Shown: piece by piece, positions 6,844 through 14,612 of the stretch
How the letters are laid out: each line of letters starts with the position of its first letter
Position numbering within the stretch: the first letter of the stretch is position 1
Origin: Candidatus Glassbacteria bacterium RIFCSPLOWO2_12_FULL_58_11
Lineage (GTDB): Bacteria; Gemmatimonadota; Glassbacteria; GWA2-58-10
Direction: 5' to 3'
Assembly: GCA_001780825.1 (NCBI GenBank)
Contig: MFIX01000121.1
Coordinates: 13,441-39,176, forward strand
DNA: 25,736 nucleotides
Position numbers and translations under genes: made by a program
Notes under the pieces: model-generated
What the model was told of the DNA's origin: nothing
Database searches by the model: none
Seen by the model: the letters and a program-made list of their open reading frames with translations, nothing else

Positions 6844-8064
6844 CTATCTTCTCGGCCGCGCTGTCCATTTCTCGAAAGCGGAGAGCGAAAAGACGATCCG
6901 GAAGACGCTTTCCTCCGGATAGCCCGCGGCGGCTGTACTGCGCTTGAGATACTCGAAGGCAATATCAGCCATGCCGTTGCCCCTCCCATAATACTTTCCG
7001 GTGCCGAGACTGAAGGTATTTTCCACCACGCTGGCGCCTGCAATCCGGAACGGGTACGTTGCATGGGAGAAACCAGCTCTGAGCGGGAATTTGCGATAAC
7101 CCGGCGGATTTTCGGCGGCCGAGGGGAGCAACTCGAAACCGATGCCATAGCGTAACTGGTTCGCGGCGGTAAAAGGTGAATCGAGAATGAGGTCGCCGGA
7201 CTGCCAGCCCTCGTACTCAACATCTGCGGCAAGCACTGAGCGCTGGCTAAGCCGGCGGGCAATTCCAAGCCGCCAGGACGCCGGATACTTCAGCGCCGCC
7301 TTCCTCCGGTCCTGGTACCCGTTATAAAAATTAATTCTCTCCCTGATCTGCGCGCTCTTGGAAGTCGTGACCGAGAAGCCCAGGTTAGTGCCCTTGTAAG
7401 AGGTCAGGACTCCTAAAGTAGGCCGGAAGAACGAATAGCGGAAATCATAGGATTCCTGATTACTATGGTAATCCGTGTTCTGGAAATCCAGCGTCCGCAG
7501 CTGCTTTGCCCGGCCGAAGCTCCAGTCCAGGCCCAGGCCGAAAGCCAGATGCGCGTTGACGGCCTTGGCGACTGCCAGACGGCTTACGTAAATCCCGCCG
7601 TTCGAGGAAAGCGTGCGCTTGATATCGTTGGGCAGGATATCGACACTTACCTGGTCGGAAAAGTCCCAATCAAGGTCGCGCCACTGGTACACGCCGAATG
7701 AAACGACATACCCTTTGTATGTCGGAAATATTCCGCGGAAAGAAAGAAAATTGGTTGCGCGAAGGCTCGAGCTGCCGTTGGCATCCTTGACATTCCGGTA
7801 ATCCTGGCTGATCGCCGCATTGAATCCCGCGCGCCAGAAATTGACCGTGCGGGCCGGATTGCCGAAGGAGAAATCCTCTCCGCTGATCGCCATGGATACC
7901 CCGCCCATGCCGCGGCTCCTGGTGTCCGCGGAGGACACCGGCACGCCGAGATGCGCCGCGCCGTACATGGAATCCGCTCGCGAGGTGCCTGCCGTAAGCA
8001 TAATCAGGGCGAGCGGCAGTGAAAACGCGGAAATCGACTTTCGTCTGCACCTGGTAATGTTCAT
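6844..8064 (-). CDS. outer-membrane beta-barrel protein, PorV/FadL-like
   Basis: The 406-residue product starts with a basic signal peptide (cleavage likely after SRA at residue 30). The mature N-terminus contains TRSRGMGGVSMAISGEDFS and the NPA motif FGNPARTVNF, the pattern of PorV/UPF0164-type outer-membrane proteins, in which a GxRxxGMGG element precedes the barrel. The rest alternates polar and aromatic residues, as in repeated amphipathic strands (for example YRNVKDANGSSSLRATNFLS, then paired strands to the C-terminus). The last strand, VFRIVFSLSAFEKW, ends a few residues before the C-terminus. No enzymatic motif is seen. It follows the lipoprotein gene after 32 bases and is probably co-transcribed with it. 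The substrate or partner is unknown. Confidence 0.7.
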   Translation of the reverse strand: MNITRCRRKSISAFSLPLALIMLTAGTSRADSMYGAAHLGVPVSSADTRSRGMGGVSMAISGEDFSFGNPARTVNFWRAGFNAAISQDYRNVKDANGSSSLRATNFLSFRGIFPTYKGYVVSFGVYQWRDLDWDFSDQVSVDILPNDIKRTLSSNGGIYVSRLAVAKAVNAHLAFGLGLDWSFGRAKQLRTLDFQNTDYHSNQESYDFRYSFFRPTLGVLTSYKGTNLGFSVTTSKSAQIRERINFYNGYQDRRKAALKYPASWRLGIARRLSQRSVLAADVEYEGWQSGDLILDSPFTAANQLRYGIGFELLPSAAENPPGYRKFPLRAGFSHATYPFRIAGASVVENTFSLGTGKYYGRGNGMADIAFEYLKRSTAAAGYPEESVFRIVFSLSAFEKWTARPRR

Positions 8065-8096
8065 TTGGTGTTTTTTCTCCGGTCCTGGACCCGGAT

Positions 8097-9326
8097 TTAT
8101 TTGGCCGGTTTGGCCGGTTTGGCCGCTTCGGGCGCATCCGTGTATATCAGGCTGAGATAAGGCCTGCGGCCTGGTTCAGGCCAGTCCGGTGGAAAGAATT
8201 CTAGAAAACCGGCGATATTGGTCGGACTGAAACTGGTGAGCACCAGGTATTTCCTCGGGTCTCCGGTCAGCCGGGCCAGGATCAGGCTCTGCATGGTGAC
8301 CGTGATATTCAGCACCAGCAGGGAATCGTTCGCCCTGACCGAGTGCTCGGTGCCGACAAAAATCTGGCCCGGCGGCACAAAAGATTTGTCGCTGGAAATA
8401 GTGCTGGCCACCAGGAAGCTGTCTATAAAAGTTGTGCTGGCTATCGATAGGTACAGCCGGGCCTGGTTTACCGTAGCATAGGGCGGCAGGGCGCTCAGAT
8501 CATAATCGAAAAAGAGCTGACTTTGGGGGTTTTCCCCAAGCTGCAACAGGCTCGAGACCGGAGCCGTTCCCGTATAGTGGATGAGCGTGGCGTCCATGAA
8601 AGCCCGCCTCTCGACGACACTGTTGGTAGTCTGGCCGGCCAGCGTGAACACCAGGTCCAGGCGCGAGGCCACCGCCTGCGAGGGAATGTACTCACGGGCC
8701 ACCAGGCTCAGGTAATTGTCAGCGCCGTCGGTGAGGACAGCCAGCGGCAAAGAGTCCACGCCGGTTTTGAGGTAATCATTAAGCGCGAGCGAGTCCAGGG
8801 CGATGGTAATGGTATCGAGTCCTGCCCCTTCGTAAACAGCGCTGCCCAGAGGTGTTACGCCGAAATCGCCGCCGGGAGTGGCCCACGGCGACGCGGCGGA
8901 GGCCTGCTCGTAGGTGACCTCGCTCTCGATGAATTCCTGCTGGAGAAGGTAGACCGCTAGATTCACCGGCTTCTGGCCGTTCACCGCCAGCACGTAAAGC
9001 CGCAGGGTCCCGCTGACTATCCTGGTATCCGCCGGGAGGTTGAAAAGGAAGCTCATTACCGCGCGCATCTCGTATTGGCCGTTGTGGCCGGCGAGCAGGC
9101 GGGTCTGGTCTCCCTTGCTTAAAGGAGTGCCGCTCGGGTTAGCCACTTCGATGGCCTGGCGGAATTCCCTCTCCTCCGGCAGGGCGCCAACCTTGCCCTG
9201 TGGCACGAGAAGCACCCCCGTACCGTTGTCCGTGTTCTCGCTGCAGCCGATAACGGCCAGCAGCAAGCCGGCCAGCAAAACCAGACAGTCCGGCCTACAG
9301 AAAAGCAGATGGTGGAATTTCAGCAT
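8097..9326 (-). CDS. secreted lipoprotein with DNRLRE-like beta-sandwich domains
   Basis: The 409-residue product has a type II signal peptide with lipobox AVIGC (Cys28), so it should be lipid-anchored. Residues about 50-180 resemble the DNRLRE domain of cell-surface proteins: an RAVMSFLFNLPADTRIVSG strand pair, a GTLRLYVLAVNG segment, then a FIESEVTYEQAS region where the family has its V-x-W element. A second, weaker copy covers about residues 230-390, with LFFDYDLSALPPYATVNQAR. The protein ends in a PAKPAK repeat. No catalytic residues are evident. It sits directly upstream of the barrel protein gene, and the pair may act together at the outer membrane. The ATG has no clear Shine-Dalgarno. 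Confidence 0.6.
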   Translation of the reverse strand: MLKFHHLLFCRPDCLVLLAGLLLAVIGCSENTDNGTGVLLVPQGKVGALPEEREFRQAIEVANPSGTPLSKGDQTRLLAGHNGQYEMRAVMSFLFNLPADTRIVSGTLRLYVLAVNGQKPVNLAVYLLQQEFIESEVTYEQASAASPWATPGGDFGVTPLGSAVYEGAGLDTITIALDSLALNDYLKTGVDSLPLAVLTDGADNYLSLVAREYIPSQAVASRLDLVFTLAGQTTNSVVERRAFMDATLIHYTGTAPVSSLLQLGENPQSQLFFDYDLSALPPYATVNQARLYLSIASTTFIDSFLVASTISSDKSFVPPGQIFVGTEHSVRANDSLLVLNITVTMQSLILARLTGDPRKYLVLTSFSPTNIAGFLEFFPPDWPEPGRRPYLSLIYTDAPEAAKPAKPAK

Positions 9327-9796
9327 GCAATGTTCTGGATTATAATTGGTTTCAGCCAGTTGCGCTTATAATTAGACGGAGATGTCAAAAAAATTCCTCC
9401 TTTAGCGCGCTGGTAAGGAGGAAGAATGTCAAATCGAAATGGCCGCGAGCGACTGGCAAAGTTTAATATAATAATGGACAGTCCGCCAGAAAAAAGAAAC
9501 CGCAGGCTTTGCCGCCGCTTCGACTAACCGGTGGATGACATCCGCCGGAGGGCCGGTCTGTAATCCCTGCCCGCTGATTCCGCAGCCGAGGCCGGCATGT
9601 TTTGCGAGGCTTCCTTATCTTCCCCGGTCAGGCCGCCTCGTGTTTTCGGCGCAACCGCCCGCCGGTCGATCGAAAAGCTTAAGACCTCGATCTCCCTGCG
9701 CGCCAGCACTATAACATCATTACCATCGCCAGGCCGGATGGTTCCATCGGCGGGCCGGTTTTTTCTCCGGGCAGAGGAGGCGGGCTGCTGCAGGCG
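9327..9796. other. intergenic region between rnfA and the lipoprotein gene
   Basis: This 470-base stretch holds the rnf terminator at 9387-9423. Between that and rnfA are about 370 bases with no convincing gene. In the rnfA reading frame, after its stop, there is an open stretch to a TAG at 9524. Its first part contains TIRPGDGNDVIVLARREIE, which looks like the end of an RCK/TrkA C-terminal domain; the rest looks like noise. A TATAAT (9344-9339) lies 13 bases before the lipoprotein ATG but has no matching -35. I do not see RnfB here in any minus-strand frame. Confidence 0.55.
9387..9423 (-). terminator. intrinsic terminator of the rnf operon
   Basis: On the minus strand TTCCTCCTT (9423-9415) and AAGGAGGAA (9402-9394) form a perfect 9-bp stem with a 12-base loop, followed at once by seven T residues (9393-9387). 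It lies about 370 bases after the rnfA stop and 60 bases before the next gene. Confidence 0.9.
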
Positions 9797-10384
9797 TTAA
9801 TGGATGGAAAAACCGGCAAAGCCGAGGAAAGCGATCGACATCAGCCCGGCGCAGATCAGCGCGATCGGGACGCCGCGGAACACGGCGGGTACCCTGGCCA
9901 GTTCCAACCGCTCCCGGATCCCCGCCATCAACAGGAGGGCCAGGGTAAAACCGACTCCCCCGGAAAACCCCTGCACCAGAGCCTCGATCAGATTGCGCTG
10001 TTCATCGATATTGAGAACGGACACACCCAGGATAGCGCAGTTCGTACTGATCAGCGGCAGGAAAATCCCCAGCGCCTGGTAGAGCGCGGGCGCGGTCTTG
10101 TTCAGCACCGTCTCGACAAACTGGACCAGGCTGGCGATCACCAGGATAAATACTATCGTGCGCAGATAGGTGATTCCATAGGGTACCAGCACCCATTCGT
10201 AAATGGTCCAGGTGACAAAGGAGGCGAGGGTCATTACGAATATGACCGCCATGCCCATGCCGAAAGCGCTGCTCAGTTTCCGGCTGACTCCGAGGAACGG
10301 GCAAAGGCCCAGAAAGCGCGAGAGCACGTAATTGTTAATGAAGATCGTGCCGATGACAATGACGAAAAGGGAATCGAAATTCAT
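9797..10384 (-). CDS. rnfA: Rnf electron transport complex subunit RnfA
   Basis: RnfA is an inner-membrane subunit of the Rnf complex, which couples electron flow between ferredoxin and NAD to Na+ or H+ transport. The 195-residue protein has six membrane segments. Cys28 in SRFLGLCPFLG and Cys116 in ISTNCAILGV correspond to the residues that, with the matching pair in RnfE, hold the intramembrane [2Fe-2S] cluster. The ATG overlaps the downstream TGA of the rnfE frame as ATGA, which argues that full-length rnfE translation is or recently was coupled to rnfA. It is the last recognisable rnf gene before the terminator. Confidence 0.95.
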   Translation of the reverse strand: MNFDSLFVIVIGTIFINNYVLSRFLGLCPFLGVSRKLSSAFGMGMAVIFVMTLASFVTWTIYEWVLVPYGITYLRTIVFILVIASLVQFVETVLNKTAPALYQALGIFLPLISTNCAILGVSVLNIDEQRNLIEALVQGFSGGVGFTLALLLMAGIRERLELARVPAVFRGVPIALICAGLMSIAFLGFAGFSIH

Positions 10385-10980
10385 TTCGCGCCCTTTCTGC
10401 TTTCGATAAGGTTAAAGCCGCCAATCAGCAAGGCCAGGACGAGGAATCCGCCGGGAGGCAGGATGAGAATGAGCATCGGCCGGTATGCCTCGCCGAACAG
10501 GCTCAATCCGGCGATCGATCCCTAGCCGATAACCTCGCGCACCGAACCCACTATGCAGAGGACCATGGTAAATCCGAGACCCATCCCGATGCCATCCAGC
10601 AGAGACCTGCCGATATCGTTCTTGCTCGCGAAAGCCTCGGCCCGGCCGAGGATGATACAGTTGACCACGATCAGCGGAATAAAGATCCCCATCGCTTTGT
10701 GCAGATCGGGGGTAAAACCGTGCATGAACAGGTCAACCACGGTGACAAAGGTGGCGATAACCACGATGAAAGCCGGAATGCGGATTTTATTGGGAATCGC
10801 TTTGCGGAAGAGCGAAATTATAAAATTGGAGCCTACCAGCACGGTGGTCGCGGCAAGTCCCATTCCCAGGCCGTTAACCATCGAAGTGGTAACCGCCAGG
10901 GTCGGGCAGAGACCGAGCAGGAGACGGAAGATCGGGACTTCTTCCCAGAGTCCCCGCACGAATACTTTCCAGGGCGACAC
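10381..10980 (-). CDS. rnfE: Rnf electron transport complex subunit RnfE, interrupted by an in-frame amber codon
   Basis: RnfE is the membrane partner of RnfA. I place the start at the GTG at 10980, with AAGGAG 6 bases upstream; the product then begins MSPWKVFVRGLWEE, as RnfE does. Cys25 (LLGLCPTLAV) and Cys108 (VVNCIILGRAEAF) are the cluster ligands. After GSVREVIG at residue 152 the frame meets TAG (10524-10522). It then continues without interruption for 46 codons as GSIAGLSLFGEAYRPM, ILILPPGGFLVLALLIGG and NLIESRKGAK, matching the normal RnfE end and last helix. It stops at TGA (10383-10381), which overlaps rnfA. The full frame is 199 codons, within the family range. Without read-through the last helix is lost. 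Confidence 0.88.
10522..10524 (-). other. in-frame TAG codon within rnfE
   Basis: Codon 153 of the rnfE frame is TAG, falling in the conserved IGxG turn (IG-stop-GS) where homologues usually carry Asn, Ser or Ala. Downstream sequence stays in frame and family-like. TAG ends at least five other genes in this window (frr, rplM, the barrel gene, rnfG, nrdR), so amber is a working stop codon here. Confidence 0.9.
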
Positions 10981-11038
10981 AAGCCTCTCCTTATTAATGT
11001 ATGACAGTTGTCCGAACGATTTCTTCCCGGCGGTTACG

Positions 11039-11608
11039 CTATTGCGCTGCTTTCTCCAGTTTACCGATCGCCTCGCGGACCGACAGGGCGACAGCTTTCG
11101 AGCTGATTGTCGCGCCGGTGATCGCCTCGATCCGCTCCGGATCATGCGCGCGTACCACTACTAAATTTTCGATTGTTTTACCCCTGAACTGTTTCTGGAA
11201 CCAAGGCTCGGTATCACCTTTTTTCACCTCTTCGATCCGCGTGCCCAGCCCGGGGGTCTCCTGCTGGAAAGCTACCTTGATGCCGGTAATTTTCATTTGC
11301 CGGTCCAGGCCGACCATGGTGCTGATCGTGCTCGAATAACCTTTGCCCAAGGCCTGGACAACAAAGCCCACCGGTTCGCCGGCGGCCGAACTGTCGGCCC
11401 AGCCGCGATAGAACCGGAATCCGCCGGATGCACTGTCCGGCTTGAAGACCGCCGCCCCTGGCAGGGCCGCACGCCGCGCACTCTCCTCGCGTTGCTTTTC
11501 CACCTGATCGATCTTGTCCCGGGTGAGCATATATACTTTCGAAAGGGCCCCGGCGGCCAGTATGGTAATCAGGGCCAGGATTCCTCCCATCTTTAATATT
11601 TCGCGCAC
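11039..11608 (-). CDS. rnfG: Rnf electron transport complex subunit RnfG
   Basis: RnfG carries a covalently bound FMN on the outer side of the membrane. The 189-residue product has one N-terminal membrane helix (about residues 8-26), a periplasmic FMN-binding domain with QETPGLGTRIEEV, and the flavinylation motif ITGATISS. Thr167 of TGAT is the expected FMN-phosphodiester site. The start is GTG with GGAGGAAG upstream, two bases after the rnfD stop. It ends in TAG; its last codons lie upstream of the rnfE GTG by about 60 bases. Flavin attachment would need an ApbE transferase, which is not in the window. Confidence 0.94.
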   Translation of the reverse strand: MREILKMGGILALITILAAGALSKVYMLTRDKIDQVEKQREESARRAALPGAAVFKPDSASGGFRFYRGWADSSAAGEPVGFVVQALGKGYSSTISTMVGLDRQMKITGIKVAFQQETPGLGTRIEEVKKGDTEPWFQKQFRGKTIENLVVVRAHDPERIEAITGATISSKAVALSVREAIGKLEKAAQ

Positions 11609-11610
11609 GT

Positions 11611-12657
11611 TCAGCTTCCTCCGTAAATCTTCGGCTTCGTATAACTGTCGATCAGCGGGGTTGCGGTATTCATCAACAGGATTGCATAGGAGACACCCTC
11701 GGGGTAGCCTCCTTTAAGACGGATCAGCATGGTAAGGGCGCCGCAGCCCACGGCAAAAATCCATTTGCCCTGCCGTGTCACCGGTGAGGTCACCATGTCC
11801 GTGGCCATGAAAAACGCGCCCAGCAGGAGGCCGCCGCTCAAAACGTGAAAGAGCACATTGCCGGTAAAATATCCCTGCGGACCGCCGAAAATCCAGGCCA
11901 GCACCGCTACCGAGGCGATATAACCGGCCGGCACCCGCCAGTCGATATAGCCCCGGACCAGCAGCAGGACCGCGCCGAGGATCAACAGGGCGGCCGAGGT
12001 TTCGCCCAGCACGCCGCCCACCCGGCCCCAGAACAACGAACCAAAGTAATCCGCTCCGGCCAGGCCGTCCAGCGCCTTTCGCGCCGTCTCCACCTCGCTT
12101 GCGCTGTAAGCGCTGATCTGCTTGAAAACCGGGGCGATATTGTTTTTGATCAACTGCAGCGGCGTAGCCTGGGTGATTCCCTCCAGAGTCAATCCGGAGA
12201 GAGTTCCACCGCGGGGTGCCGGATAATCGGTATTCGAGACCATGGTGGTCGGCCAGGAGGCGAGCAGGAAGGCCCGGGCGACAAGCGCCGGGTTCCAGAT
12301 GTTGTACCCGATGCCGCCGAAAAGCTGCTTGACTATGGCGATGGCAAAGACACTGCCGATCACGGCCATCCACCAGGGCGCGTTGGCGGGCAGGTTAAAC
12401 GCCAACAGGATGCCGGTAACCACCGCCGAGTAATCCCGGATTGTCACCGGAACTCCGCGAATTTTCTGGCAAAGCGCCTCGGCGCCTACCGCCGTGGCGA
12501 CTGCCACCAGGATCAGGATCAAGGCCCGGGTCCCGAATAAGTACACCGCTCCCAGGGCCGCGGGCAGAAGCGCGATCACTACTGTCAGCATGATCCGTTG
12601 GACCGATTCCCTGGTATAGATGTGCGGAGAGCTGGATACGTGCAGGATATTCGCCAT
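11611..12657 (-). CDS. rnfD: Rnf electron transport complex subunit RnfD
   Basis: RnfD is the large membrane subunit, homologous to NqrB, and forms the ion path. The 348-residue protein has nine or ten hydrophobic helices. It has the conserved GGIGYNIWNPALVARAF (about residues 114-130) and the flavinylation motif ITQATPL with Thr165 as the likely FMN-bearing residue. The N-terminus SSPHIYTRESVQRIM is typical. It starts at an ATG with TAAGG upstream and is separated from rnfC by 141 bases in which I see no gene. rnfG follows immediately. Confidence 0.95.
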   Translation of the reverse strand: MANILHVSSSPHIYTRESVQRIMLTVVIALLPAALGAVYLFGTRALILILVAVATAVGAEALCQKIRGVPVTIRDYSAVVTGILLAFNLPANAPWWMAVIGSVFAIAIVKQLFGGIGYNIWNPALVARAFLLASWPTTMVSNTDYPAPRGGTLSGLTLEGITQATPLQLIKNNIAPVFKQISAYSASEVETARKALDGLAGADYFGSLFWGRVGGVLGETSAALLILGAVLLLVRGYIDWRVPAGYIASVAVLAWIFGGPQGYFTGNVLFHVLSGGLLLGAFFMATDMVTSPVTRQGKWIFAVGCGALTMLIRLKGGYPEGVSYAILLMNTATPLIDSYTKPKIYGGS

Positions 12658-12798
12658 TACTTTACCTTAGATTTAACGATTTCGACCGAGATCATTCCGG
12701 CCGGATGGACCCGGGGACATAGAGCTTCCGGCCTGAAACGCAAGAAAGGCAGGGAATTCAAATCTACAAGCGGCCCGGCGGCGCAGGGCGAAACGCCT

Positions 12799-14133
12799 TC
12801 ACTTCTTTTTCCGCTGGTCCTCGCTGATCACCTTATACTTGCCGAACCGGATTAGCTGAACCAGGTTGCGCCCGGCCGGGCAGGTATAGCTGCAGGAGCC
12901 GCACTCGATACAGTCCTTGACGAAATACTCCCGGCATTTATCCCAACGGTCGTTCTCGGCGAACAGCGCCAGCTCGCAAGGCATGAGCCGGATCGGACAG
13001 GTATCCACGCAGCTCCCGCAGCGGATGCAGGGGAGATGGGCGGAGACCGGGACCGGCTCCTCCAGCAGCACGAGACCGTTGGTTCCTTTCAGCACAGGGA
13101 CATCCAGGGAGGGCAGCGCCAGACCCATCATCGGGCCGCCCATGATCGCTTTGCCCAGGTTCCCCGGGACCGCCCCCTCCACCCGGGTGATCAGTTCCTC
13201 CACCAGAGCGCCCACCCGGACCCGGTAGTTGCCGGGGTTGCGGACCGCCGGCCCGGTGAGGGTAACCACTTTTTCAATCAGCGGAAGGTTGCGGGACACG
13301 GCATCGTAAATCGAAAGCACGGTGGAGACGTTCTGCACCACGCAGCCCACATCCATGGGCAGGCCGCCGGTAGGCACCTGACGGCCGGTAAGGGCCTCGA
13401 TCAACTGTTTCTCGCCGCCCTGTGGGTACTTGGTCTGGACACCGGTCACCTTGTAACCCTCTTCCTCGCCGAACTTTTCCGCCAGGGCCTGGAGCGCCTC
13501 CGGCTTGTTGTCCTCGACGGCGAGGATCACCCTGCCGCAGCCCAGGATCCGCCGGACAATCCGGATTCCGGCGGCCAGATCAGCGGTGCGCTCGAGCATC
13601 TGGCGGAAATCCGCGGTTAGATAGGGCTCGCACTCGGCGCCGTTGAGAATAAAGGTATCGATAGTCTTGCCGGCCGGCGGTGAAAGCTTGACATGGGTCG
13701 GAAAGCCCGCGCCGCCCAGGCCGACAATCCCGGCTTCCTGGATTCTTTTCCTGAGCTCATCGACGCTCAGCCCGGAGTAATCCGCGGCCACGGCCGGGAC
13801 TGGCTCCCATTCATCTTTCCCGTTCCCCTCGATTACCACCGCCTGCATATTAAGCCCGGCCGGATGCAGGCACTCCTCGACCGCCTTGACTGTCCCTGAG
13901 ATCGTGGCATGGAGCGGCACGCTGACAAAGCCCGTAGGCCTGGCGATCAAGGTGCCGACTTTGACCTCCGCACCCTTTTCCACCACCGCTTCCAGCGGCG
14001 CGCCGATATGCTGCTGGAGATGCAGAACCACTTTCCCCGGGAGTTCCAGAGTCTTAATCTCTTTGTCACGCGAGGCCTCCTTGGCTTCCGGAGGATGCAC
14101 CCCGCCCTTAAACGTCGCTATCGTACTGAACAT
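12799..14133 (-). CDS. rnfC: Rnf electron transport complex subunit RnfC
   Basis: RnfC is the cytoplasmic NADH/FMN- and iron-sulfur-binding subunit. The 444-residue product has a lipoyl-like N-terminal region (LPGKVVLHLQQHIGAP), the flavin/NAD-binding glycine loop GLGGAGFPTH (about residues 138-147), and two [4Fe-4S] motifs. These are Cys369-372-375-379 (CIRCGSCVDTCP) and Cys408-411-414-418 (CIECGSCSYTCP). The ATG is preceded by TAGGAGACC, so its Shine-Dalgarno overlaps the TAG stop of nrdR and the two genes must be co-transcribed. It is the first rnf gene; no rnfB lies before it. Confidence 0.96.
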   Translation of the reverse strand: MFSTIATFKGGVHPPEAKEASRDKEIKTLELPGKVVLHLQQHIGAPLEAVVEKGAEVKVGTLIARPTGFVSVPLHATISGTVKAVEECLHPAGLNMQAVVIEGNGKDEWEPVPAVAADYSGLSVDELRKRIQEAGIVGLGGAGFPTHVKLSPPAGKTIDTFILNGAECEPYLTADFRQMLERTADLAAGIRIVRRILGCGRVILAVEDNKPEALQALAEKFGEEEGYKVTGVQTKYPQGGEKQLIEALTGRQVPTGGLPMDVGCVVQNVSTVLSIYDAVSRNLPLIEKVVTLTGPAVRNPGNYRVRVGALVEELITRVEGAVPGNLGKAIMGGPMMGLALPSLDVPVLKGTNGLVLLEEPVPVSAHLPCIRCGSCVDTCPIRLMPCELALFAENDRWDKCREYFVKDCIECGSCSYTCPAGRNLVQLIRFGKYKVISEDQRKKK

Positions 14134-14139
14134 GGTCTC

Positions 14140-14610
14140 CTACTTTTTCCGTGAATCCTTTGCCGGATCCAGCTCTTTAATCTTCTTTTCGAACTCGGAT
14201 ACCGCCTCGAAACGGTAATACACCGAAGCAAAACGCACATAGGCCACCGGGTCCAGAGCCTTGAGATTCTTGATCACCTCTTCGCCCAGCAGCTTGCTGG
14301 GGACCTCGCTGACATTCAGCCGGTCGATCATCTTCTCGACTCTGAGTATCAGGCTGTCGATCTCGTCCATCCTGACAGGGCGTTTCTTGCAGGAGGTAAT
14401 CAAGCCCAATTTGAGCTTTTCCCGGTTATACGGCTCCCGGCGCCCATCGTTCTTGATTACCATCAGGGGGATTGTTTCGACATACTCGTAGGTGGTAAAG
14501 CGCCTCTTGCAGTTTTCGCACTCCCGGCGGCGGCGGATAAGCGAGCCATCTTTCACCGAGCGTGAATCTACTACCCTGCTCTCTAAGTGGTTGCAATATG
14601 GACATTTCAT
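14140..14610 (-). CDS. nrdR: transcriptional repressor NrdR
   Basis: NrdR is a zinc-ribbon/ATP-cone repressor that senses adenine nucleotides and switches off ribonucleotide reductase genes. The 156-residue length is standard. The zinc ribbon uses Cys3, Cys6, Cys31 and Cys34 (CPYC and CENC). It is followed by KRRFTTYEYVE and the ATP-cone with VIKNDGRREPYNREKLKLG. The start is the ATG at 14610, two bases after the ybgF stop. Its TAG overlaps the rnfC Shine-Dalgarno. No ribonucleotide reductase gene is nearby, so its place between ybgF and rnfC is unusual. I did not find an obvious NrdR-box pair upstream. Confidence 0.96.
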   Translation of the reverse strand: MKCPYCNHLESRVVDSRSVKDGSLIRRRRECENCKRRFTTYEYVETIPLMVIKNDGRREPYNREKLKLGLITSCKKRPVRMDEIDSLILRVEKMIDRLNVSEVPSKLLGEEVIKNLKALDPVAYVRFASVYYRFEAVSEFEKKIKELDPAKDSRKK

Positions 14611-14612
14611 CT

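Noticed and set aside
9524..9709. A 61-codon minus-strand frame from a GTG, downstream of rnfA.
   Set aside because: No ribosome site and no family-like sequence beyond the first few residues; treated as a possible remnant, not a gene.
10522..10524. Global reassignment of TAG to an amino acid as the explanation for the rnfE amber codon.
   Set aside because: frr, rplM, the barrel gene, rnfG and nrdR all end at TAG at the expected protein length or right before the next gene, so TAG terminates normally.
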